Shown here: piece after piece, positions 1 to 5,975 of the stretch | Layout: each line of letters opens with the position of its first letter | How positions within the stretch are numbered: the stretch's first letter is position 1 | Origin: a bacterium | GTDB lineage: Bacteria > UBP15 > UBA6099 | Length of the DNA stretch: 6,554 bases | Reading direction: 5' to 3' | NCBI GenBank assembly: GCA_029573925.1 | Contig: JAKQBV010000512.1 | Span: forward strand, 1 to 6,554 | Program-made: the position numbers and the translations under genes | Notes under the pieces: model-generated | The model's database searches: none | Seen by the model: the letters and a program-made list of their open reading frames with translations, nothing else | Told to the model about the DNA's origin: nothing

Positions 1-1350
1 ATACGCCAGATAGTCGAAGACTTCGATCCGTCTCTGCAAAGTTTTTCTAACGAGATTGTGCCGGGAACCAACCGCACCGAACGCGAACTGTACTGGGACA
101 CACTTGTCCCGCTGATGGATTGTTTTATCTACCGCATTGTCAATGTAAAATCGCCGAGGACCGGGGACAAGGTGCGCGCGCATTTCATCGGTTTTCTTTA
201 CACAACCAAGCAGATGGTGGAACTCAGGCGCGAGAACCCTCAGCAGCTTATAGACGGCGTGCAGAAAGGGGTCGATATGGGCGTCACCCTCGGCGCTCAG
301 ATATGCGGGCTGGGAGCTTTCACGTCGATTGTCACTCACAACGGAACGGACATGGACGACACGTTCATCAGGATAACCAGCGGAAATTCATACACATCCG
401 CGCTGGTGTGGCAAAGCGTTCTCAAGGCGGCGGACTATATGGGAATAAACATGAACAAAAGCGTGTGCGCCGTCGTCGGAGCCGCTGGCAATATAGGAAG
501 CGTCACGGCCAGCCTTCTGAGCGAGGACTGCCCGAAACTTATACTTATCGGAAGAGAACGGAAAGACGCCGTCGAATCGTTGAGAAATGTCGCCTACACA
601 ATATATTCGGACGCAGTCGACATACTAAGAGTGACGAGGCCCGAAAAACTCAAAGGCCTTCCGGCGGCTATTGCTCAGGATATCATACTGCCATACGCCG
701 CTCTCATGTCGCACGATTTCAAATTTAACGAACAGAAAATCGCGGACTTTATCAACAAAACCTACACTGGACGAGATCGCGAAATCGCTAATCTCGTAAA
801 GTCGATATTCCACCAACGCCCTGACTCCGACATAGGAAAAAAGGTTTATCAGGCGATACAACTCAAGCATGGTAAAGACCCGCACATCACTTTGACTACC
901 AACGCGAAAAAATATCTTCGCAACGCCGACATCGTCGTTTCCGCCGTCAGCGCGGATCAGTCTTTCATCGATCCTTCATGGATTAAACCGGGAGCTATTG
1001 TAAACGACGCGAGTCTGCCACCGGCGATATCAAATGAGATTTACAAGAAACGTCCGGATGTTCTCGCGATACAAGGCGGCGTCGGACATCTGCCTGAATA
1101 TATCGATCTCGGCATCCCCGGTCTCGCCGCAGGCGCGACTTTGGGATGTATGGCCGAGACTTTCATACTGACGATGATGAATATGATAGACAACTACAGC
1201 TACGGCGCGATAAGCAAGCAACAGGTGGTCAAAATCTGGGAAGCTGGCAATATATTGGGATTCGGCATCGCGGCCATAAAGTATCGCGACAACCAGAAGT
1301 TGACTAGAGAACTGGCGCAAGAAATCAAGAGGAAAGCCGAATCGAAATGA
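1..1350 (+). CDS. Long-chain acyl-ACP reductase-like (AAR/COG5322-type) NAD(P)-binding oxidoreductase, 5' end cut by window
   Basis: The frame is open from base 1 to a TGA at 1348-1350, so the first in-frame GTG (base 58) is unlikely to be the start; at least 449 residues are present. In window numbering the order matches cyanobacterial acyl-ACP reductase: an N-terminal region from YWDTL (31-35) to GLGAFTSI (about 103-110), then ITSGNSYT (the family's FTTGNTHT), then the nucleotide-binding GAAGNIG at bases 478-498, then NADIVVSAVS (308-317), VNDASLP, GGVGHLPEYIDLG and GCMAET. The Cys of GCMAET (bases 1147-1149, residue 383) aligns with the thioester-forming Cys294 of Synechococcus AAR, as I recall that sequence. 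Known members reduce acyl-ACP to fatty aldehyde with NADPH in the cytoplasm. Unlike the 341-residue cyanobacterial enzyme, this one has roughly 90 extra residues between the second Rossmann strand and NADIVV. The fold assignment is firm; the substrate is inferred. No aldehyde-deformylating oxygenase gene is visible. Glutamyl-tRNA reductase or shikimate dehydrogenase fits less well. Confidence 0.75.
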   Translation: MRQIVEDFDPSLQSFSNEIVPGTNRTERELYWDTLVPLMDCFIYRIVNVKSPRTGDKVRAHFIGFLYTTKQMVELRRENPQQLIDGVQKGVDMGVTLGAQICGLGAFTSIVTHNGTDMDDTFIRITSGNSYTSALVWQSVLKAADYMGINMNKSVCAVVGAAGNIGSVTASLLSEDCPKLILIGRERKDAVESLRNVAYTIYSDAVDILRVTRPEKLKGLPAAIAQDIILPYAALMSHDFKFNEQKIADFINKTYTGRDREIANLVKSIFHQRPDSDIGKKVYQAIQLKHGKDPHITLTTNAKKYLRNADIVVSAVSADQSFIDPSWIKPGAIVNDASLPPAISNEIYKKRPDVLAIQGGVGHLPEYIDLGIPGLAAGATLGCMAETFILTMMNMIDNYSYGAISKQQVVKIWEAGNILGFGIAAIKYRDNQKLTRELAQEIKRKAESK

Positions 1351-1369
1351 TTTCGTTGTGAGCTTTTTT
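1343..1369 (+). terminator. Weak possible terminator of the AAR-like gene
   Basis: A perfect 5-base-pair hairpin (CGAAA 1343-1347, TTTCG 1351-1355) has the TGA stop codon as its three-base loop. A run of six T follows at 1364-1369. The stem is short and the T run lies 8 bases from it, so this is weak. The rest of the 79-base gap between the convergent genes (1351-1429) shows no better terminator on either strand. Confidence 0.22.
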
Positions 1370-1429
1370 ATTTTGCTTTGACGCGCTCTATTGTTTCTTG
1401 GCTAGCGACTGATTTCATTTGTCGGAGTT

Positions 1430-2143
1430 CTATTTTTTGCCGATGGATTCATCCAGCGCTTTGAAGAACTCGCGGACTTCAGCGGATTTCCCGCAGGAGT
1501 ATTCCTTCTCTGGACAAAGGCCGCGCAAACATCCCGGCCCTGCCCCTTCGAATATCAGCGGAGCCACTTTTTTTGCTTCTTTCAACATATCAACAGCTGC
1601 CGAGCGGATTTCCCATTGAGCGCGATTGCAGCACCTTAACGAAAAGAAATGAAATAACTCGCGGGCGTTCATCGTCGCCATAATGCGGGTCTCAGCCCCT
1701 TCGGGCAATACGTATCTGGCGTCTTCTTTTTTCACGCCCATTTCCAGAAGCTCGAAATAAAGCTTTAGAGCCACGCGATAATGAGCCGAGACTTTCTCTT
1801 TCGCTTCGGCATTTCCTTCGATTTCGGGAGGAACCACGAATTTTTCGTCCTCGCCGGCTTTTACATATCTTTGGCTCTGCTGGGAATAGGAAGCGATTCT
1901 ATGCCTTACAAATTGATGCGTGGCCGTTCTTGACACTCCCTCTATACAGAAAGTGAATGAAGCATGCTCGAAGGGAGACTCATGCCCCATTCTTCTCAGC
2001 ATTGCGACAAGTTCGGCAGCGGCCGAATCGCTTATCTTTTCATTCAACTCATCGAATTCCATGCCTGAATAACAGATTCTGGCGGCCAGCGCGACCACTC
2101 TGTCAGGGTCGGTAGTATGTCTCACAAGTTGCACTTTCCGCAT
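1430..2143 (-). CDS. thyX: Flavin-dependent thymidylate synthase ThyX
   Basis: This cytoplasmic enzyme methylates dUMP to dTMP with methylene-tetrahydrofolate, using FAD and NADPH, and replaces ThyA. The protein is 237 residues, within the family's usual size. The ThyX signature RHRxxSxxxxSxR is present as RHRIASYSQQSQR at residues 80-92. GHESPFEH (53-60) precedes it, and the conserved stretch LPEGAETRIMATMNARE (146-162) follows. The tail holds a cysteine cluster (Cys205, Cys210, Cys217) in GPGCLRGLCPEKEYSCGK, after Cys171-Cys172. I place the start at the ATG at 2141-2143 (MRKVQLV) because GGAGG lies 9 bases upstream. An in-frame ATG 48 bases further out (2191) has no ribosome site and would add a tyrosine-rich, non-family leader. 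The gene is convergent with the AAR-like gene and lies 220 bases downstream of the SPFH gene with its own candidate promoters, so it is probably a separate transcript. Confidence 0.96.
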   Translation of the reverse strand: MRKVQLVRHTTDPDRVVALAARICYSGMEFDELNEKISDSAAAELVAMLRRMGHESPFEHASFTFCIEGVSRTATHQFVRHRIASYSQQSQRYVKAGEDEKFVVPPEIEGNAEAKEKVSAHYRVALKLYFELLEMGVKKEDARYVLPEGAETRIMATMNARELFHFFSLRCCNRAQWEIRSAAVDMLKEAKKVAPLIFEGAGPGCLRGLCPEKEYSCGKSAEVREFFKALDESIGKK

Positions 2144-2152
2144 ACGCTCAAG

Positions 2153-2157
2153 CCTCC
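2153..2157 (-). promoter_or_regulatory. Ribosome binding site of thyX, decides the start
   Basis: GGAGG on the minus strand (CCTCC on plus) lies 9 bases upstream of the ATG at 2141-2143. It favours that start over the upstream in-frame ATG at 2189-2191. Confidence 0.85.
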
Positions 2158-2170
2158 ATTTGTATACATA

Positions 2171-2241
2171 AATATACTGATATACTAACACAACCTAAAG
2201 AATAATTATTAATAACATGGGAATCCTCAAAAGTTGGTCAA
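2171..2241 (-). promoter_or_regulatory. Candidate thyX promoters (two alternatives)
   Basis: Proximal candidate: -10 TATATT (2171-2176, five of six matches), a 17-base spacer and a poor -35 TTTAGG (2194-2199). It would give a leader of about 20 bases carrying the ribosome site. Distal candidate: -35 TTGACC (2236-2241, five of six), an 18-base spacer and -10 TGTTAT (2212-2217, four of six). The stretch between the proximal -10 and the gene is AT-rich with three TATAC copies (2163-2167, 2173-2177, 2181-2185). Either or neither may be used; matching is by eye. Confidence 0.35.
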
Positions 2242-2262
2242 TAACAAGCTTGAAAGTCAACG

Positions 2263-2286
2263 AGCATTGTTGTTAGCGACAATGCT
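2263..2286 (-). terminator. Hairpin between the SPFH gene and thyX, possible terminator or processing stem
   Basis: AGCATTGT (2263-2270) and ACAATGCT (2279-2286) form a perfect 8-base-pair inverted repeat with an 8-base loop. It lies about 80 bases after the SPFH stop. No T run follows on the minus strand, so it is not a canonical intrinsic terminator. It could protect the 3' end of the nfeD-SPFH messenger or act as a weak terminator before the thyX promoter region. Confidence 0.35.
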
Positions 2287-2363
2287 AAATCCCAAATAAG
2301 CGATTGAAATACAAATGGCCGTCTCTCGCGGTCTCAATCAGGCGTTTCAATTTGACGACTGAA

Positions 2364-3341
2364 TCAAGCCTTGTAATTGACGCGCGCGGCAGGCCCTGAT
2401 TGTTGTCTTGTATAATCCGTCGGCGCTCCGTTTCCGTCCGGTTTGAACAATTCGGCTATGCCGGCGATGCTTCCAAGAATGCCGGACACTTCGTAAGGCA
2501 GAAAAACCTTGTTGGCTTTTCCGTCCGCAATTTCCTTAAGCGCGTCGAGATACTTTATGGCAATGAGATCGTTAGTCGGGTTGCCTTCGTGAATGGCTCC
2601 GAACACTTTTGTGACGGCTAAAGCCTCGCCTTCTGCGACGGTGAGCAGTTTGAATCTTTCAGCTTCGGCGACAGCCTTGATAGCCTGCGCTTCGCCTTCG
2701 GCGCGGAGTATTTGAGCTTCTTTGTCTCCGGTGGCTTTTTTAACAGCGGCCTCTCTGGCGCCTTCGGCTTCGAGCACCATCGCGCGGCGTTCTCTTTCGG
2801 CTTTCATCTGTCTGTGCATAGCGTCCGTCACATCTTTCGGCGGATCGATTCTTGCGATTTCCACTCTCGTAATGCGCGATCCCCATTTATCAGTCGCATC
2901 GTCGAGAATCTGTCTCAGTTTCGCGCTTATCGCTTCGCGCGACGTAAGGCTTTCGTCGAGAGTCATCTCGCCTACCACGTTCCTGAGGTTCGTCTGAGCG
3001 AGTTTCGTGGCCGCCATAAAATAGTCTTCCACGTTGTAAGTGTTTTTAGCCGGATCGGTCACTTCGGTGTAAACCAGCGCGTCGACAGTGACCACGACAT
3101 TGTCTTTCGTTATGACGTCCTGAGGAGGAACATCCACCACCATTTCGCGCATGTCCGCTTTGGTCATTTTTTCAATAATCGGAATAATCAGAGTCAAGCC
3201 GCTCCCGACGAGACGTTGATATTTGCCCAATCTCTCAATCAGTCCTTTTTCCCACGGACGCACAATCCTTATTCCTGACAATGCTATTATGAACACGACC
3301 AACGCAAAAATGACAATCAAAGCAATCCCCGCTGATGACAT
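2364..3341 (-). CDS. SPFH/Band 7 (paraslipin, QmcA-like) membrane protein
   Basis: The protein has 325 residues, usual for the stomatin-like paraslipin group. One hydrophobic segment (about residues 4-24) anchors it in the membrane. The SPFH domain follows (about 26-185, including the family-typical RPWEKGLIERLGKY). Next is a charged Glu/Ala-rich coiled coil (about 180-245, with repeated AEGxAxA units). The C-terminal region contains YLDALKEIADGKANKVFLP, typical of the band_7_C extension. Such proteins oligomerise into large membrane-associated scaffolds, often linked to membrane microdomains and protein quality control; the partner here is not shown by the sequence. The start is an ATG with GAGG 8 bases upstream (3350-3353), inside the 3' end of the NfeD gene. 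The 3-base gap to that gene indicates one operon and probably translational coupling, as in the E. coli ybbJ-ybbK (qmcA) pair. The last 20 or so residues are polar and probably disordered. Confidence 0.93.
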   Translation of the reverse strand: MSSAGIALIVIFALVVFIIALSGIRIVRPWEKGLIERLGKYQRLVGSGLTLIIPIIEKMTKADMREMVVDVPPQDVITKDNVVVTVDALVYTEVTDPAKNTYNVEDYFMAATKLAQTNLRNVVGEMTLDESLTSREAISAKLRQILDDATDKWGSRITRVEIARIDPPKDVTDAMHRQMKAERERRAMVLEAEGAREAAVKKATGDKEAQILRAEGEAQAIKAVAEAERFKLLTVAEGEALAVTKVFGAIHEGNPTNDLIAIKYLDALKEIADGKANKVFLPYEVSGILGSIAGIAELFKPDGNGAPTDYTRQQSGPAARVNYKA

Positions 3342-3344
3342 GAT

Positions 3345-3791
3345 TTATTCCTCGCTTTCTTTGAGTTTTACTATCAATCTGGAGCCTGTGACGCAGCAAA
3401 CTTCCACACGCTTCCCCTCGTCGATCTCCGTATTGTTTTCAGAATCCGCGCGCCACTCGTCTCCATCGACGCGCACCCTGCCCTTCGCAGTTTTCGGGTC
3501 AACCTTCTCTATGACGATGCCTGTTTTGCCGACTAGCCTTTCAGCGCCGAACTTCTCCGGAGGCTCTTTTGTCATCTTGTCCGCAAACTTTCTTGAAAAG
3601 GGAATCAGAACGGCGGACACAATGACAAAAGCAAACAATTGCATCCAGAGAGGCAGTCCGAAACCCGCCAGAGCCGCCGCTACTCCCGCGCCTATGCCGA
3701 ACAATAATAGAAAGAAGCCTGTCGTGAAAATTTCACCTAAGATAAAAAGCGCGGCAAGCGCGCCCCAAACCAACCACGGCTCAATCTTCAA
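3345..3791 (-). CDS. NfeD-like short membrane protein (NfeD1b type) with C-terminal OB-fold
   Basis: The protein has 148 residues, matching short NfeD proteins that lack the serine-protease domain of long NfeD. Three hydrophobic helices are visible (about 5-22, 24-42, 48-64). A cytoplasmic beta-rich domain follows (about 80-145), with VGKTGIVIEKVDPKTAKGRV, DGDEWRA and the terminal strand RLIVKL that mark the NfeD OB-fold. Such proteins partner the SPFH protein encoded next door, probably modulating its assembly in the membrane. The start is TTG (3789-3791). An in-frame TAG lies directly before it, no in-frame ATG lies near the N-terminus, and AGGAGGG sits 7 bases upstream, so the TTG is well supported. 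It is the first gene of a two-gene operon with a good promoter and an operator-like palindrome upstream. Confidence 0.9.
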   Translation of the reverse strand: MKIEPWLVWGALAALFILGEIFTTGFFLLLFGIGAGVAAALAGFGLPLWMQLFAFVIVSAVLIPFSRKFADKMTKEPPEKFGAERLVGKTGIVIEKVDPKTAKGRVRVDGDEWRADSENNTEIDEGKRVEVCCVTGSRLIVKLKESEE

Positions 3792-3798
3792 CTATCTG

Positions 3799-3805
3799 CC
3801 CTCCT
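3799..3805 (-). promoter_or_regulatory. Ribosome binding site for the TTG start of the nfeD-like gene
   Basis: AGGAGGG on the minus strand, 7 bases before TTG at 3789-3791. With the adjacent in-frame TAG (3792-3794), it fixes the non-ATG start. Confidence 0.85.
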
Positions 3806-3901
3806 GTTCGGATTATATGTAATTTCTGTTTCATCTATTATTCAACGCGACAATTAAAAAGCCCGTAAAAACTAAAAAGTTATCCCGCAAATCGAAAACG
3901 A

Positions 3902-3918
3902 TATTTACATTGTAAATA
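3902..3918. promoter_or_regulatory. 17-base palindrome over the predicted nfeD transcription start, possible operator
   Basis: TATTTACA-T-TGTAAATA is a perfect inverted repeat with a single central base (3910). It begins at the last base of the predicted -10 box (3918-3923) and is centred about where transcription should begin. That placement would suit a repressor. The core shows the 7-1-7 spacing seen in Fur-family boxes, but the bases do not match a canonical Fur, PerR or Zur box, so no regulator is named. Confidence 0.5.
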
Positions 3919-3947
3919 GAATAACAAGCGCGTCGCAGAATTGTCAA
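3918..3947 (-). promoter_or_regulatory. Sigma70-like promoter of the nfeD-SPFH operon
   Basis: The -35 is consensus TTGACA (3942-3947), the spacer is 18 bases, and the -10 is TATTCT (3918-3923, four of six matches). Transcription would start near 3910 and give a leader of about 120 bases before the TTG start. Confidence 0.55.
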
Positions 3948-4001
3948 CCGAGTCATATCTTGATTTTGTTTTTATTAAATAAGCTGTTCTGCCGCGCAAC
4001 C

Positions 4002-4038
4002 AAAAAAACAAGCCGGGGAGTTTGTGTTCTCCCCGGCT
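4002..4038 (-). terminator. Rho-independent terminator of the etfB-etfA operon
   Basis: A perfect 10-base-pair GC-rich stem, AGCCGGGGAG (4011-4020) with CTCCCCGGCT (4029-4038), has an 8-base loop. On the minus strand it is followed by TG and a run of seven T (4002-4008). It lies 43 bases past the etfA stop and is a textbook intrinsic terminator in that orientation. Confidence 0.95.
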
Positions 4039-4081
4039 ATGTTATTTGTTTCGCCAAACAGTCTTAATGCGGTTGCTCTTG

Positions 4082-5059
4082 TTACTCGGCCAAGAGTTTC
4101 TTGAACTCGTCGGTCATTATGGGAGCGACAGTGAACAGGTCGGCTACTATCCCATAGTCGGCGACTTTGAAGATAGGAGCTTCGGCGTCTTTGTTGACGG
4201 CGACGATGAACTTCGAGGAGCTCATGCCGGCGAGGTGCTGAATGGCGCCTGAAATGCCGAAAGCGATGTAAAGAGTGGGGCTGACCGTTTTGCCGGTCTG
4301 TCCGACCTGATCGTGGTGCGCTCTCCATCCGGCGTCGACAGCGGCGCGGGAAGCGCCGACGGCGGCTCCGATGACATCTGCGAGGTCTTCGAGCATTTTG
4401 TAATTCTCGGGACCCTTCATGCCGCGTCCGCCGGAAACGATAATGTTGGCTTCTGTCAGTTCGATCTTCCCGCCTGCCGAAAGCTGCTTGTCAACTATCT
4501 TGGCTTTGACAGCGCCGGCGTCCGCGGAAATTTTCACGACTTCCGCGCTCGCTCCGTCGTTCGGGGCGGCGACGGGGTTCACGTTCGGGCGAACAGTCGC
4601 AATCTGGATGTCGGTTTTGAATTTGATCGACGCGAAAGCTTTGCCTGCGTAGATCGGGCGTTTGACGGTGAGTTTTCCGCCATCCGCGCCGAGTTCGACA
4701 ACGTCTGAAGCGAGACCGGCGCCGAGTTTCGCGCTCAGTCTCGGAGCAAGGTCTTTCCCGTTGATGGAAGCGCCGATGAGGATGACGCCCGGTTTCTGCT
4801 CTTCGACCAGTTTGCCGATAATATTCGCGTAAGCTTCGCCGTTATACTCGGCGAGAGCGGCGTCGTCAGCCACATAAACTTTGGACGCGCCGTATTTGGC
4901 CATTTCAGAGGCCAGACCTTCCACGCCCGAGCCTACGAGCACGCCTTCCAGCGCGCCGCCGACTTGTGACGCCAATTCTTTACCCTTGCTGAGCATCTCA
5001 AGGGCTACTTTTTTAAGTTTGCCTTCTTTTACTTCGGCTATAACCCATACGTTGGCCAT
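4082..5059 (-). CDS. etfA: Electron transfer flavoprotein subunit alpha
   Basis: EtfA binds FAD and, with EtfB, accepts electrons from acyl-CoA dehydrogenases and passes them to a membrane quinone oxidoreductase or another acceptor. The 325 residues are full length. The N-terminal ETF domain spans about 1-190. The C-terminal FAD domain follows, with GGRGMKGPENY (210-220), VGASRAAVDAGW (234-245), QVGQTGKT (251-258), the ETF-alpha signature LYIAFGISGAIQH (263-275) and KDAEAPIFKVADYGIVAD (290-307). These closely track the mitochondrial protein. The ATG has GGGAGG 10 bases upstream (5070-5075). It follows etfB by 33 bases and is co-transcribed with it, ending at the terminator at 4002-4038. No ferredoxin-like extension is present. 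Confidence 0.98.
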   Translation of the reverse strand: MANVWVIAEVKEGKLKKVALEMLSKGKELASQVGGALEGVLVGSGVEGLASEMAKYGASKVYVADDAALAEYNGEAYANIIGKLVEEQKPGVILIGASINGKDLAPRLSAKLGAGLASDVVELGADGGKLTVKRPIYAGKAFASIKFKTDIQIATVRPNVNPVAAPNDGASAEVVKISADAGAVKAKIVDKQLSAGGKIELTEANIIVSGGRGMKGPENYKMLEDLADVIGAAVGASRAAVDAGWRAHHDQVGQTGKTVSPTLYIAFGISGAIQHLAGMSSSKFIVAVNKDAEAPIFKVADYGIVADLFTVAPIMTDEFKKLLAE

Positions 5060-5092
5060 TTATCTCGAACCTCCCTTTTTTCGTATTTGAGA

Positions 5093-5878
5093 TCAGATGA
5101 CTTTCGCTTCATCTCGAAGCATTCTTACCACCTTCGGAACTATGTCCGCGGGTTCGCCTTCGAACACTTTGCCCGCCGCGCGTTCCGCCGGCATGGTCAG
5201 TTCGGATATTTCAGTCTTCGACCCGGCGGCGCCTACCTGATCGGCGGCCAATCCAAGGTCTCCAAGAGAAACGGCTTTCAGTTCTTTCTTTTTCGCTTTC
5301 ATTATTCCCGGAAGCGAAGGATATCTCGGCTCGTTGAGACCTTTCTGCGCGGTGATCACGCAGGGTGTCGGAGCTTCTATCGTTTCAGTTCCGCCCTCGA
5401 TTTCGCGCGTGGCCTTCACCGAGCCATCCGCGACTTCGAGTTTCGTGACCATATTCACGCACGGTATTCCGAGCATGGCGGCCACAAGTATCCCCACCTG
5501 CACGCTATCGTCGTCCACTGCCTGCTTGCCGCAGAGTATCAGGTCGTAGCTTTCGCCCTGAATGGCTTTCGCCAACGCCGCCGCCGTAGCGTATGAATCG
5601 GCTCCGAGGAATTCTGCTCCGTCAAGTCTCCTCGCCTTGTCTGCGCCCATCGCCAGAGCTGTTCGCACCGCTTCTTCCGTGCGCGCTTCGCCCATCGTGA
5701 TGACCACCACTTCGCCGCCCTTAGCTTCTTTAATCTTCAAAGCTTCTTCGACCGCGAATTCGTCGTAAGGATTCAGCAGATAGCTGATTCCCTCGCGCAC
5801 GATGTCAGTCGTGCCGGGCTGCACTTTGATACGCGTTTCCGTATCAGGCACTTGCTTTACCAGTACAATGATGTTCAA
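5093..5878 (-). CDS. etfB: Electron transfer flavoprotein subunit beta
   Basis: EtfB is the AMP-binding partner of EtfA and carries the loop that docks on acyl-CoA dehydrogenases. The 261 residues are the usual length. Visible motifs are VKQVPD (7-12), LNPYDEFAVEEAL (35-47), GKQAVDDDSVQVG (117-129) and the beta-subunit signature from VITAQKGLNEPRYPSLP (174-190) into GIMKAKKK (191-198), which includes the recognition loop. DDDS rather than the DGDTAQVGP usual in electron-bifurcating ETFs argues for the ordinary non-bifurcating type; this is inference. The start is TTG (5876-5878) with a perfect AAGGAGG 8 bases upstream. An in-frame TAA lies 15 bases further up, and the first in-frame ATG is at residue 62, well inside the domain. 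It is the first gene of the etf operon; no dehydrogenase or quinone-oxidoreductase gene lies in the window. Confidence 0.97.
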   Translation of the reverse strand: MNIIVLVKQVPDTETRIKVQPGTTDIVREGISYLLNPYDEFAVEEALKIKEAKGGEVVVITMGEARTEEAVRTALAMGADKARRLDGAEFLGADSYATAAALAKAIQGESYDLILCGKQAVDDDSVQVGILVAAMLGIPCVNMVTKLEVADGSVKATREIEGGTETIEAPTPCVITAQKGLNEPRYPSLPGIMKAKKKELKAVSLGDLGLAADQVGAAGSKTEISELTMPAERAAGKVFEGEPADIVPKVVRMLRDEAKVI

Positions 5879-5886
5879 GATTTCCC

Positions 5887-5893
5887 CCTCCTT
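5887..5893 (-). promoter_or_regulatory. Ribosome binding site for the TTG start of etfB
   Basis: AAGGAGG on the minus strand, 8 bases before TTG at 5876-5878. The perfect match compensates for the weak start codon and decides the start. Confidence 0.9.
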
Positions 5894-5945
5894 TTATTGA
5901 TAGATATTTAGTACCTATTTAAAGATTCCTTTTTCAAGCCCGAAC

Positions 5946-5975
5946 AGTATAGAATGTCGCGCGCCGCCGGGTCAA
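5946..5975 (-). promoter_or_regulatory. Sigma70-like promoter of etfB-etfA
   Basis: The -35 is TTGACC (5970-5975, five of six), the spacer is an 18-base GC-rich stretch, and the -10 is TATACT (5946-5951, five of six). Transcription would begin near 5939, giving a leader of about 60 bases. Confidence 0.6.

Noticed and set aside
58..60. GTG as the start of the AAR-like gene
   Set aside because: The frame stays open to base 1, the family needs sequence before YWDTL, and no ribosome site lies upstream of the GTG.
2144..2191. 16-residue N-terminal extension of ThyX from the ATG at 2191
   Set aside because: It has no ribosome site, is unlike the family and covers the AT-rich promoter-like stretch; GGAGG at 2153-2157 points to the ATG at 2143.
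2303..2351. ATTGAAA and TTTCAAT inverted pair with GTCTC repeated between, resembling CRISPR repeat ends
   Set aside because: There is one short pair only, with no repeat-spacer periodicity and no cas gene.
2712..3278. Long plus-strand frames opposite the SPFH gene, with similar ones opposite etfA and etfB
   Set aside because: These are antisense shadows of well-identified genes with no family resemblance of their own.
3812..3817. Perfect TATAAT on the minus strand close to nfeD
   Set aside because: No -35 lies at proper spacing, and transcription from it would begin at the ribosome site; the TTGACA promoter further upstream fits better.
3855..3879. Three A-rich heptamers (TAAAAAG, TAAAAAC, TAAAAAG) in the nfeD leader
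   Set aside because: The spacing is irregular and the low-complexity bases are expected by chance in AT-rich leader DNA.
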